A stretch of 42,523 nt of DNA, taken from contig CAYGBW010000075.1 in the NCBI GenBank assembly GCA_964348185.1, positions 1-42,523 of the forward strand. Reading direction: 5' to 3'. The translations under genes and the position numbers were made by a program. Numbering within the stretch: position 1 is the first letter of the stretch; every line of letters begins with the position of its first letter. Below are positions 17,380 to 25,714 of the stretch, piece by piece. The notes beneath the pieces are model-generated. The model was not told the DNA's origin. It was given only the letters and a program-made list of their open reading frames with translations, and did no database searches. The DNA comes from CAYGBW01 sp964348185 (GTDB taxonomy: Bacteria; Desulfobacterota; BSN033; WVXP01).

Positions 17380-17395
17380 AGGCGGTGAGGATGAG

Positions 17396-18190
17396 ATGGA
17401 ACCCCTGTTGGAAGTCAGAAACATCACCAAAAGGTTTGGCGGGTTAGTCGCTGTAGATAACATGGATATGCAGGTTTTCCCTGGAGAGGTTGTGGGGATC
17501 CTGGGAGATAACGGTGCGGGTAAGTCAACGTTGATTAAGGTAATCTCCGGGGTTTACCATGCCGATGCGGGAGAAATCCTTTTTGAAGGTAAACGCGTTC
17601 GCATCGACAATCCCATGGAGGCCTTGAAAATAGGGATAGAAACCATTTATCAGGACCTGGCCCTGGCCGAAAATCTCAATGTTTACGCTAATATTTTCTT
17701 GGGCCGAGAAAAGCTGAAGAGGTTCTTAGGTTTGGTTAAAGTGCTAGACCATGAGTTTATGCTCAAGGAGTCCAAGGAAGTACTGGACCAGTTACAGATT
17801 GAGGTTCCCTCCCTGAGGAACAAGATCATGACCCTATCTGGGGGTCAGCGGCAGGCGGTGGCCATCTCCCGTTCAATCTACTGGAACGCAAAATTCTTAA
17901 TCATGGATGAACCGACCGCGGCTTTGGGGGTCGTGGAACAAAAAAAGGTCTTGGATTTGGTGAAAACGTTAAGCTCCCAGGGCGTGCCGGTCATAATCAT
18001 TAGCCATCAGCTCCATGATGTTTTTTCTGTAGCCAAACGGTTGGTCATCATGCGCCGGGGTAAGAAAATCGCGGAAAGAGTCACGGAAAAGACAACGCCC
18101 GATGAAGTCGTGGGATTAATCGTCGGTTCCTTACCTGGGGATTACGAAAACCTAGACGGGAATCAAAGCGCGGGCTCTCAGCGCACCTGA
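17396..18190 (+). CDS. Sugar ABC transporter ATP-binding protein
   Basis: A 264-residue single-domain ABC ATPase. Walker A is GDNGAGKST, the Q-loop is in TIYQDLAL, the signature is LSGGQRQAV, Walker B is FLIMDEPTAAL, and the switch His is in IIISHQLHD. It has only one nucleotide-binding domain, like FrcA-type ATPases and unlike the double-domain RbsA. Start at ATG 17396 with GTGAGG at 17385-17390; an out-of-frame ATG lies five bases earlier. The transporter would be complete with two of these and the two permeases. The D-lyxose isomerase gene follows after 39 bases. Confidence 0.92.
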   Translation: MEPLLEVRNITKRFGGLVAVDNMDMQVFPGEVVGILGDNGAGKSTLIKVISGVYHADAGEILFEGKRVRIDNPMEALKIGIETIYQDLALAENLNVYANIFLGREKLKRFLGLVKVLDHEFMLKESKEVLDQLQIEVPSLRNKIMTLSGGQRQAVAISRSIYWNAKFLIMDEPTAALGVVEQKKVLDLVKTLSSQGVPVIIISHQLHDVFSVAKRLVIMRRGKKIAERVTEKTTPDEVVGLIVGSLPGDYENLDGNQSAGSQRT

Positions 18191-18229
18191 GCTGGTGTAT
18201 CGATCAAGAAAAACCGCAGGGGCTCGGAC

Positions 18230-18919
18230 ATGAAACGGAGTGAGATTAACGCTCTCATAAGGGATGCGATCACTTTTCTCGATGAGATGGCTTTTAGGCT
18301 TCCCAAGTGGGCATACTGGAAACCCGAGGAATGGAAGCTGAGAGGGCATCAAGTTCAGCAGATCGTGGATCTCATGCTCGGATGGGACATAACGGATTTT
18401 GGCGAGGGCGATTTCGGGAAAAAGGGTCTGATTCTTTTCACGATTCGAAACGGGGATTTCAGGGAACGGGACAATCGAAAATGCTACGCGGAAAAAATCA
18501 TGGTTGTCCGAGAAAATCAGGAGACCCCGTTGCACTTCCACTGGACCAAAATGGAGGACATCATAAACCGGGGTGGTGGCAACCTGGTCATGGAGTTGTG
18601 TGGTTCCACCGAAGACGAGCAGCTTTCTGACAAACCGGTTGCGGTTAGGGTGGATGAAATCCTAAGAACCGTCGAGCCCATGGGCCAGATCATCCTTGCA
18701 CCCGGTGAAAGCATCGGTATCGAGCCGCGGCTCTATCACCGTTTCTATGGTGAAGAGGGAAAGGGTAGAGTACTGGTTGGAGAGGTCAGTTCGGTAAACG
18801 ATGATACCTCTGATAACCGATTCTATGAATGCCTTGGCCGGTTTCCAGAAATTGAAGAGGATGAAAAGCCTCTCCATCTTCTCGTAACCGACTATCCGAA
18901 CTACCTGGATAGGGGTTGA
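18230..18919 (+). CDS. D-lyxose ketol-isomerase
   Basis: A 229-residue cupin-fold metal enzyme of the D-lyxose isomerase family (PF07385), interconverting D-lyxose and D-xylulose and often D-mannose and D-fructose. The start MKRSEIN is characteristic. Metal ligands are visible as H102-x-H104, E109 and H170 in PLHFHWTKMEDI and EPRLYHRFYGE. No signal peptide. ATG 18230 has AGGGG at 18218-18222. As the last gene of the ABC operon it points to lyxose, mannose or a related sugar as the imported substrate, with a ROK kinase on the opposite strand 168 bases away. Confidence 0.9.
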   Translation: MKRSEINALIRDAITFLDEMAFRLPKWAYWKPEEWKLRGHQVQQIVDLMLGWDITDFGEGDFGKKGLILFTIRNGDFRERDNRKCYAEKIMVVRENQETPLHFHWTKMEDIINRGGGNLVMELCGSTEDEQLSDKPVAVRVDEILRTVEPMGQIILAPGESIGIEPRLYHRFYGEEGKGRVLVGEVSSVNDDTSDNRFYECLGRFPEIEEDEKPLHLLVTDYPNYLDRG

Positions 18920-19087
18920 GTGTCCACGAGGTTATTCTATTCTCTCTGTCGGCCGCCAAAACCCATGCCCTGGGTGGTGGCCCTCTTTTCTGTTTTTGTC
19001 CTTCTCGGTCGCCCCTTTTCCGGCCCAATCCACGAACCCTTCAGATATAGAAGTGGAATCCTTTCCTCCATCGTCGGAGGGGTGCGG

Positions 19088-20041
19088 CTACTTCGTGGAC
19101 TTCTGGCTGATCAGCCATCCCTTTCTGTAAAGCGCAACGGCTATCGCGGCATAGCTGCCAATCTCTTCTCCGAGTTCCGCCGGAACAATCCGGCAGATCT
19201 GTCGCGTCTGCGGGAGAGCCTCTTGGGATAAGACATCCTTCATCGACGGTTCGAGATAAGGTCGGCACCGCGCAAAAACGCTGCCGAGAACGATGACTTC
19301 AGGGTTCAGCACATCCATCAGCAAAGCAAGGGCCTGGCCGAGATAGCGTCCTGAGCGTGCCAGAATCTCTCGCGCCACCGGGTCGCCTGCTGCCGCGGCC
19401 CTTCCTACATGCAAAGAGGAGATAGCCTCAATAGACCCCGGATTAAAGGAAACGTTTCCGTTCATCTCCCGTGCCTTGACACGCGCGAGCTGCGCAATTC
19501 CTCCTCCGCTGCAAAACCCCTCGAAAGAACCAGCTTTGCCGTGGCCGATCGGACCCTCTGGGGCCAGCCGGATATGGCCGACTTCTCCGGCAAATCCAGA
19601 TGCTCCTTCATAAAGGTGCCCGTCCAAAATCAGACCGGCACCCATTCCGGTCCCGGCTGTGAGGAAAATCATATTACGGGTACCCCTTCCCGCTCCATAA
19701 TGCCATTCAGCCAGCGCCCCGGCATTGGCATCGTTCATCAAGAAGGCTTCCCCGCCAAAACGCGCCTCAAGCATGGCGCAAATGGGAATGTCTGTCCAAT
19801 CTGGCAGATTGGGAGGCCTCTGGATAACCCCGTGTTCACTATCCAGCGGGCCGCCGCATGAAACGCCAAACACGGGATTCTCTCCGGGATCAAGCTCAGT
19901 GATCCGGTCAAAGAACCCCTCCAGAGTCTCCTGCACGGTGGTCGTACCAAAAGCGCAGACGGTCTGGACCTTACCCTTCCGACGGGCGACCGTAACGAGT
20001 GCACACTTGGTCCCGCCGATATCCAATCCGATAATGGCCAT
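19088..20041 (-). CDS. ROK family sugar kinase-like protein
   Basis: A 317-residue ROK protein. Seen: the phosphate loop GLDIGGTK (residues 5-12), the catalytic Asp D104 in FLMNDANAGAL, and TAGTGMGAG for ATP binding. The ROK zinc site normally combines GH with CxCGx2GC, but here the segment reads EVGHIRLAP followed by GHGKAGSFEGFCSGGG, with a single Cys (C177). There is no N-terminal DNA-binding domain, so it is a kinase and not a repressor. Start ATG 20041: the open frame extends to 20107 but the fold begins here; the RBS is weak. It converges on the lyxose isomerase gene and may phosphorylate the ketose product (fructose or xylulose) or another imported sugar. Confidence 0.88.
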   Translation of the reverse strand: MAIIGLDIGGTKCALVTVARRKGKVQTVCAFGTTTVQETLEGFFDRITELDPGENPVFGVSCGGPLDSEHGVIQRPPNLPDWTDIPICAMLEARFGGEAFLMNDANAGALAEWHYGAGRGTRNMIFLTAGTGMGAGLILDGHLYEGASGFAGEVGHIRLAPEGPIGHGKAGSFEGFCSGGGIAQLARVKAREMNGNVSFNPGSIEAISSLHVGRAAAAGDPVAREILARSGRYLGQALALLMDVLNPEVIVLGSVFARCRPYLEPSMKDVLSQEALPQTRQICRIVPAELGEEIGSYAAIAVALYRKGWLISQKSTK

Positions 20042-20118
20042 ACAGAGCGACCCCGTCCTTGAGGAATCTACAGGCCTTTCCCTCCTCACTCCATCGTGAC
20101 CGGCCAACCCGTCTAGGC

Positions 20119-20196
20119 AAACGGAGTGTCGCCGTCGGGGCGAGATTCCGCTGTTTGATCCGCCTCAGGCGGGAGCCTGAGAAGGGGTCAAAAACT
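20119..20196. mobile_element. Decayed MITE-like repeat, copy B
   Basis: GGGCGAGATTCCGCTGT (20138-20154) matches the start of copy A exactly, and GAGCCT-GAGAAGGGGTCAAAAACT (20173-20195) matches its right part with one change. The middle is shortened and replaced by a short CCGCC/GGCGG palindrome, and the outer inverted repeat beyond AGTTTTTG is gone. Similarity also extends slightly left (GAGTGTC). The right end forms the 3' end of the neighbouring DUF2784 gene. Confidence 0.6.
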
Positions 20197-20565
20197 TCGT
20201 TTCTTTCTAAAATCTCTCAAATTTGTCATAACTGAAGCGGAAAAAGCCAAAAGGAAAAAGACCAGTGTCAACATATCCACCAATTCCGCATTGACATCAA
20301 GCCGGGTCAGCGAATCAATCAAGAATTTTATGTAAGAGTTCGGCATATTGTAATGGCCCAGTTTCATTCTTACCTGCCAATGCCATTCCGTGCTCGGACA
20401 AAAACCCAGCCCGTACCATATTCCCAAGATGAACCAGGAAGATGCCGTCAATGCCAAAACAATGAGATTTGCCACGCGAGTTTTTTCCCACAACCATCCA
20501 AAAAGGTTGAAAGCAATGAGTCCAGAATGAAATATGAAAAAGAATCTATCCAGAAATACGTACAT
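20188..20565 (-). CDS. DUF2784-like small membrane protein
   Basis: A 125-residue protein with about four hydrophobic segments. It matches the DUF2784 pattern: a first helix followed by FNLFGWLWEKTR, SSWFILGIWYGLGFCP and the TEWHWQVR motif with conserved Cys, Thr and Trp-His-Trp. Function of the family is unknown; it is probably an inner-membrane protein. ATG 20565 has a modest GGAAA site. The last codons (Ser, Phe) and the TGA stop come from the repeat remnant, so the original C-terminus may have been different. Confidence 0.75.
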   Translation of the reverse strand: MYVFLDRFFFIFHSGLIAFNLFGWLWEKTRVANLIVLALTASSWFILGIWYGLGFCPSTEWHWQVRMKLGHYNMPNSYIKFLIDSLTRLDVNAELVDMLTLVFFLLAFSASVMTNLRDFRKKRSF

Positions 20566-20788
20566 CGGTCATTTCCAAATGTCTCGAAGATTGAGTGACC
20601 AGAGATTCCTGGGGTTCTTCACCGCCATAAGTCTAAAACAGCGCAGTCGTCCTCCTTTCTGGATTTGAGACGCACATCACGATTATTTTCGTATTATCAC
20701 CGCTCCCAAGTGAATTCGGCACTTGGGGTATCGGTTGGCAGCACATCGATGTTCCCCTTATGAGAACGGAAATCTCAAGCATGACCCC

Positions 20789-22519
20789 TCATCCGTGCCT
20801 TTTTCCATTTCTGAAATGCTGGAGGAGTTCGTCTGCATCCAGGGTGTTGAGCACATGATCCTTGCCCAACCACCCCCGCCTCGCCACGGAAACCCCCAGG
20901 GCCATGAGGTCTAGGTTCTGGATGACATGGGCATCCGTCCCAACAGCGACTCGGGCTCCTGTTTCCTTGACCATGCGGCACAGGACATCGGTGATCTCCA
21001 TACGGTTCGGTTGGGCGTTGATCTCCAGAGCGGTGCCGGTGCGGACCGCCTCCTTTACCACCGCCTCCACATCCAGGTCCACGCCCTCCCGCTGGCCGAT
21101 AAGCCTTCCAGTGAGGTGACCGATGACGTGGACGTGGGGGTTTTGCATGGCACGGACCACACGTTGGGTCTGTTCTGCCCGGGATCGGCTGAACGCCGAG
21201 TGGACAGAGGCGATGACTAGATCCAGGGATCTCAAAACCTCATCCGGGTAATCCAGCGTACCGTCTACCCGGATATCGACCTCAGTGCCGCAGAGAAGGC
21301 GGATGCCTCGTTCCTCGCGGTTCCACGCCTCAATCTCTTGCCCCTTTTTCTGCAGGTTCTCGGGAGAAACCCCGTGGGCGATCCCCAGAGAGGGACTGTG
21401 GTCGGTAATGGCCAGGTATTCATAGCCTCTAGCCTGGGCCGCTTCAGCCAGCTCCCCGATCGTATGGGCCCCATCGCTGTAAATGCTGTGCACGTGGAGG
21501 TCACCCTTGAGATCCCCCCCTTCAACCAACCGAGGGAGTCTGTTCTCCGTGGCCGCCTCAACCTCTCCCCGGTCCTCTCTGAGTTCTGGGGGCACGTGGC
21601 CCATCTCAAGAAGGGCATACAAGTCCTCCTCCCGTTCTCCCCCCAACCGCTCCCTTTTCTCTTGACGGAAGTACCCGTATTCATTGAGCAGGATTCCCTT
21701 CCCCACGGCGATTTCCCGGAGGCGCACATTATGCGCCTTGGACCCGGTGAAGTAGGCCAGCGCAGCGCCGTAGCTCTCCGGGGCCACCACCCTGAGGTCC
21801 ATTTGGAAGCCCTGGGTATCGAGCACGCTGGTCTTGGTCTTTCCGCGGCCAAGGACCTCGCGGACGTCTTCGAGCTCGACAAATGCCTCCATAATTGCAT
21901 CAGGGGCTGTGGAGATGGCCAGGAAGTCCAGATCTCCTACGGTCTCCTTGCGACGCCGGAGACTGCCCGCCGCCTCGATTCGAACCAGTCCCTGTACGTC
22001 TTTCAACACCTGAATCACGCGGTCCGCCAGGGTCATAGCGTTCCAGAGGTACATCCGGGAACCCCCCTCCCGAAACAGGGAGATCCCCCTGAGCACTTTG
22101 GCCTCACTTGTCGATCCCATTCCGGGCAGGGTGCGCAGGCGTCCTTCCCTGGCGGCTCGTTCCAATCCTTCCAGATCCCGAATATCGAGTGCATCGAAAA
22201 AGAGCTTTGCCTTCTTGGGGCCCACCCCCTGGATGTTCATCAGCTGGATCAGCCCCTCCGGGATCTTCTCCTTGAGCGCCTCGAGGAGTCGAACCGTCCC
22301 GGTCTCCAGGTATTCCTGGGTCTTTGAGGCCAGATCCTTGCCGATACCCGGAATCTCCATAAGATCTCCACGGGCCGCCACCGAAGCCACATCCTCGGCC
22401 AAGGATTCTAGATTCTGGGCTGCCCGTCGGTACGCGCGGATCCGAAAAGGGTTCTCCCCCTGGATATCCAGAAGATCCGAAATATCCGAAAAGACCTTTG
22501 CAATCTCCAGATTCCTCAT
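20789..22519 (-). CDS. polX: DNA polymerase X family with PHP domain
   Basis: A 576-residue bacterial PolX. N-terminal helix-hairpin-helix region: IPGIGKDLA (about 55-63) and IQGVGPKKAK (about 95-104). Nucleotidyltransferase palm: GSLRRRKETVGDLDFL with the first two Asp and QMDLRVV with the third. The C-terminal PHP domain starts GDLHVHSIYSDG (about 341) and continues with ITDHS, GTEVDI, VIASVHS, and a late DAH. Family role: gap filling in base-excision repair, with PHP-linked 3'-5' exonuclease or phosphoesterase activity. The first pol-domain Asp pair is reduced to G-D-L-D, which is normal in the family. ATG 22519 follows GAGGTGAGG. Stand-alone gene. Confidence 0.93.
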   Translation of the reverse strand: MRNLEIAKVFSDISDLLDIQGENPFRIRAYRRAAQNLESLAEDVASVAARGDLMEIPGIGKDLASKTQEYLETGTVRLLEALKEKIPEGLIQLMNIQGVGPKKAKLFFDALDIRDLEGLERAAREGRLRTLPGMGSTSEAKVLRGISLFREGGSRMYLWNAMTLADRVIQVLKDVQGLVRIEAAGSLRRRKETVGDLDFLAISTAPDAIMEAFVELEDVREVLGRGKTKTSVLDTQGFQMDLRVVAPESYGAALAYFTGSKAHNVRLREIAVGKGILLNEYGYFRQEKRERLGGEREEDLYALLEMGHVPPELREDRGEVEAATENRLPRLVEGGDLKGDLHVHSIYSDGAHTIGELAEAAQARGYEYLAITDHSPSLGIAHGVSPENLQKKGQEIEAWNREERGIRLLCGTEVDIRVDGTLDYPDEVLRSLDLVIASVHSAFSRSRAEQTQRVVRAMQNPHVHVIGHLTGRLIGQREGVDLDVEAVVKEAVRTGTALEINAQPNRMEITDVLCRMVKETGARVAVGTDAHVIQNLDLMALGVSVARRGWLGKDHVLNTLDADELLQHFRNGKRHG

Positions 22520-22531
22520 CGAGCCTCACCT

Positions 22532-22550
22532 CTGCCAAGATGTATGGCAG
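22532..22550. promoter_or_regulatory. Small inverted repeat just upstream of polX
   Basis: CTGCCA (22532-22537) and TGGCAG (22545-22550) with a 7-base spacer. It lies 13 bases before the polX start and next to its RBS, so it could form an mRNA hairpin or be a binding site. Short, so it may be chance. Confidence 0.25.
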
Positions 22551-22798
22551 TCTGACTCAGCGCTCCTTCACTTCATAGGTTAAGAGTTTTGCAGATTTTT
22601 CCGGGAAATATCAGACCCATGTTGCCAGTTCCAAGACTCAAGGCAAGTCGCTTCATCTGAATTAACGGGGACTGATACGCGCCCGTTGTCGGCGTATGAA
22701 TTGACTTCCGTGAAGAAATCAAAAGATCCAACCGGGTTCGGAGGGCCGAGCGGCTACGATCGACAAATGCAGCACTGTTGGATAGGCGAAGAGACGCC

Positions 22799-23071
22799 TT
22801 AATCGATGTAGTCGGAATTCCCCTCCTCCTCTTCTGTATATTCAAGTTCGGGATGCTCTACGCCTTCGACTTCGATTCCCGTCTTATCATTAAGCCGTAC
22901 AATCTTGAATCTGTTGTTTTCAGTATTATAGTAGATTGACAGCCCTGGAACTCTGGATTCTAGGTGCGGGCCGGTATCTTCATGATCCATGAAGTATATT
23001 CTGATTCCTATTCTACTACAGATCATCGGACTTGCTTGCTTACCATCAATAAATACCCAGTGTTCTTTCAT
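22799..23071 (-). CDS. Small acidic hypothetical protein
   Basis: A 90-residue protein I do not recognise. It begins MKEHWVFIDGKQASPMIC, has a beta-rich middle (RIYFMDHED, LSIYYNTENNRFKIVRLND) and a strongly acidic C-terminus (EYTEEEEGNSD). No signal peptide or membrane segment. GGGAGAACAGGAAG precedes ATG 23071, a good ribosome site, which is the main reason to call it. Base composition is more AT-rich than its neighbours, suggesting acquisition. It lies between polX and a histidine kinase on the same strand but is separated from both by more than 150 bases. Confidence 0.5.
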   Translation of the reverse strand: MKEHWVFIDGKQASPMICSRIGIRIYFMDHEDTGPHLESRVPGLSIYYNTENNRFKIVRLNDKTGIEVEGVEHPELEYTEEEEGNSDYID

Positions 23072-23223
23072 CTTCCTGTTCTCCCATTCTGATTTCCTTA
23101 ACCATCACAGCAGTCAGATCGCACATTGAACTCTGACCCCGACTCCTGGATCTCCCTGGTGACCACCTCGTCTCCCTGTGAGACCCGACCCCCTCGAGGA
23201 CCCGATCTAAACCTGTTGAGGTT

Positions 23224-25389
23224 TTATGCTAACCAATCCAACACCTGTCGCACCTTGCGGGCCAGTGTAGCCGGCGTAAATGGCTTCTGAAGGGAAAAAA
23301 CGTCTGACTCCAGAATCCCGTTGTGAGCCATGGCATTGTTAGCGTAGCCTGAAATAAGAAGGCACTTGATGTTGGGGCGCTCGACCCTAAGCCTTTCGGC
23401 CAAAACCCTACCCCCCATCTGAGGCATCACAATGTCGGCCAGAAGAAGATGGATCTCCTTCCCATCCTGTTCCTTGACCAATTGCAGCGCTTCGTTGCCA
23501 TTGGATGCCTCAAGCACCGTATAGCCTTGCTCTCGCAGAGTCCGGGAAGCCACCCTTCGCACGGAGGGCTCATCCTCAACGAGAAGCACCGTCTCTGTTC
23601 CCCCGGGGAGGTAGCCGTCTTCGTCACGTTTAGGAAGGGGTCTGGCCTCATCCTTTACCCGGGGCAGATAGACCTCGAATGTCGTCCCCTGCCCGGGCTC
23701 GCTGTGGCCCCAGATGTTCCCCCCGCTTTGCTTAACAATCCCGTAGCAGGTTGCAAGCCCAAGGCCTGTTCCTTTTCCCACCTCTTTGGTGGTGAAGAAC
23801 GGCTCAAAGAGATGGGCCTCGACCTCCTTGGTCATCCCAACCCCCGTGTCAGAGACAGACAACCTGACGTATTCGCCGGGAGTCACTCCCGTATGCCGGG
23901 CCGCGTAATCCTGATCGAGGCTGACGTTGGCTGTCTCAATGGTAAGCTTACCCCCTTTGGGCATGGCATCACGGGCGTTGACAGCAAGGTTGACGAGGAC
24001 TTGCTCCATTTGACCGGGATCCACCCTGACCGACCCGAGTTTCTCGGACGGTCGGGTTACGAGTTCAATATCCTCCCCGATGAGGCGGCGAAGCATCTTG
24101 TCCATATCGAGGAGGACGTCGTTGAGGTTGATTACGTGAGGCTCAGTCTCCTGACGGCGAGAGAAGGCCAGAAGTTGTCTGGTGAGTTCGGCGGCCCGAT
24201 TGGCCGCTCTCAAGACCTCTTTGAGGTCCTTATACAAACCGTTGGAAGGGTGGAGATCCATCAGCCCTAGCTCGATATAGCCCCGGATTGTTGTCAGCAG
24301 GTTGTTGAAGTCGTGAGCTATGCCGCCAGCCAACCGGCCTACACTCTCCATCTTCTGAGACCAGAGAAGTTGCTCTTCCAGGCGCTTGCGCTCGGTGATG
24401 TCATGGGCCACGACGGTCACTGTGACCGGCCTGCCCGCCTCACGGTTCACGCGCATGTTGCTCAGAATCCAGATCTCCCGACCATCCTTCGTCTTGACCT
24501 TGTACTCCATCGTCTCCGGAACGGCCTGACCGACCAAGATCTTCGTCCACCTCAGAGCCTGTTGCTCCTTGCTCACCTCGTCAGCGAGGATGTCAAATAC
24601 ATTCATGGCCAGAAGCTCCTCCCGCGAGTAACCCAGATACTGGCACACCACGTCGTTGACGCTCATGAACTTGGTATCCCTCATATCAATTTCATAGATG
24701 CCCGCTGGGGCATGCTGGACCAGGTCCCGGTATCTGGCTTCGCTCTCAAGCAGGGCCCCCTCCGCTCGTTTGCGCTGGAAATAACTTGCTATCATCTCGC
24801 TAGCAACTCGAAGGAGTCGCAAATCCTTATCGCGCCACACTCGGCACTGCTCCGTATCATCAAAACCCATGAATCCCATAAGTCCACCTTCGCGAGAACC
24901 AATCGGCACGACAAGGACGGAGCGTATGTTCTGGGATTGAAGGATCGTTCTTTCCGAACTGGCCTCTTCAGGCAGAGCATCGACATCGAATATCAGAATA
25001 TTCTCGTCCCTCCTGAGCTTCTCCAGCCACCAAGGGAACAGAGACATATCCAGATCCTGGAGGTTTTCTATCTGGGGGGCCGTTTTGGCATCGCACCACT
25101 CGTGTGTATTATCCGACTTTCTGCCCCCCTCTCGGAATTGGAAACAGTAGGCCCGATTCGCCGCAACGGCTTCACCAAGAATTTTCAGGACCTGATTCAA
25201 ATCGACTCCTATTCCAGAAACAAACAGTTTTGATATCTCAGCCAAGGCAGTCTCTATGTCGACACGGTCTCGAATTTGATCCTCCACCTCTTTCCGAAGC
25301 GCCTCTGCCTGTTTTAACTCACCCAGACGGTTGCGCAGTTTTTGCAAGTCCGCAATGAGCTGTTTTTTTGTTTTGTCTCCGTCTTTCAT
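23224..25389 (-). CDS. Soluble hybrid sensor histidine kinase (GAF-PAS-HisKA-HATPase-REC)
   Basis: A 721-residue kinase with no membrane segment, so a cytoplasmic sensor. Domains in order: coiled coil (1-45), GAF (about 45-210, VLVVPIGSREGGLMGFMGF), PAS with PAC (about 220-335, ending VVAHDITERKRLEEQ), HisKA with phosphoacceptor H359 in GGIAHDFNN, HATPase with NARDAMPKGG, DTGVGM and GTGLGLATCYG boxes (455-575), and a C-terminal receiver with D652 in LLADIVMPQ. The hybrid receiver means the phosphoryl group probably passes to an HPt or another regulator not in this window. ATG 25389 has AGGGGG upstream. It is not in an operon with a recognisable output gene. Confidence 0.92.
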   Translation of the reverse strand: MKDGDKTKKQLIADLQKLRNRLGELKQAEALRKEVEDQIRDRVDIETALAEISKLFVSGIGVDLNQVLKILGEAVAANRAYCFQFREGGRKSDNTHEWCDAKTAPQIENLQDLDMSLFPWWLEKLRRDENILIFDVDALPEEASSERTILQSQNIRSVLVVPIGSREGGLMGFMGFDDTEQCRVWRDKDLRLLRVASEMIASYFQRKRAEGALLESEARYRDLVQHAPAGIYEIDMRDTKFMSVNDVVCQYLGYSREELLAMNVFDILADEVSKEQQALRWTKILVGQAVPETMEYKVKTKDGREIWILSNMRVNREAGRPVTVTVVAHDITERKRLEEQLLWSQKMESVGRLAGGIAHDFNNLLTTIRGYIELGLMDLHPSNGLYKDLKEVLRAANRAAELTRQLLAFSRRQETEPHVINLNDVLLDMDKMLRRLIGEDIELVTRPSEKLGSVRVDPGQMEQVLVNLAVNARDAMPKGGKLTIETANVSLDQDYAARHTGVTPGEYVRLSVSDTGVGMTKEVEAHLFEPFFTTKEVGKGTGLGLATCYGIVKQSGGNIWGHSEPGQGTTFEVYLPRVKDEARPLPKRDEDGYLPGGTETVLLVEDEPSVRRVASRTLREQGYTVLEASNGNEALQLVKEQDGKEIHLLLADIVMPQMGGRVLAERLRVERPNIKCLLISGYANNAMAHNGILESDVFSLQKPFTPATLARKVRQVLDWLA

Positions 25390-25714
25390 ACAGACCCCCT
25401 GGGCTAGACATCCATTCGCCCCGGCCCTTGCTCAAATAGGATAAAAAGATAGCAGAACCCCGAACAGGAAAGAGTCTCCACGAAGTATAACACGCACGGA
25501 TAACGGGATAAACATCCCCTTACCTCGGGGGCAAATCCTTAGTCAATACAAGCAGTTTTTCTGTAAACCCCTTCAGGGGCGACAAAACGGAGAACCTATA
25601 AGGGCTGCAGTTGTTGCGCAGGATGTCTTTAACCGGGAGGAAATGGAACAGGAACCTCTTGAGACCCAAACACCGTTTGCCAGGCGAAAACTGGCATTTC
25701 GGCGACCTTGTGTC
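25390..25714 (-). other. Intergenic region upstream of the hybrid kinase
   Basis: About 325 bases with no gene. On the minus strand TATACT (25489-25484) is a good -10 box about 95 bases from the kinase start, but its -35 (TTTATC, 17 bases upstream) is poor. A second TTGACT lies further upstream without a good -10. No terminator hairpin seen. Confidence 0.35.

Noticed and set aside
18920..19231. Plus-strand frame of 103 codons after lyxose isomerase
   Set aside because: It runs antisense into the ROK gene, has no RBS and no recognisable domain.
21338..22327. Plus-strand frame of 329 codons opposite polX
   Set aside because: Antisense shadow of a well-supported PolX gene; composition reflects the codon bias of the opposite strand.
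22573..22845. Minus-strand frame of 90 codons between polX and the small acidic gene
   Set aside because: No ribosome site, overlaps the better-supported gene at 22799-23071, and sequence is low-information basic.
24313..25233. Plus-strand frame of 306 codons opposite the hybrid kinase
   Set aside because: Antisense to GAF and PAS domains that are clearly coding on the other strand.
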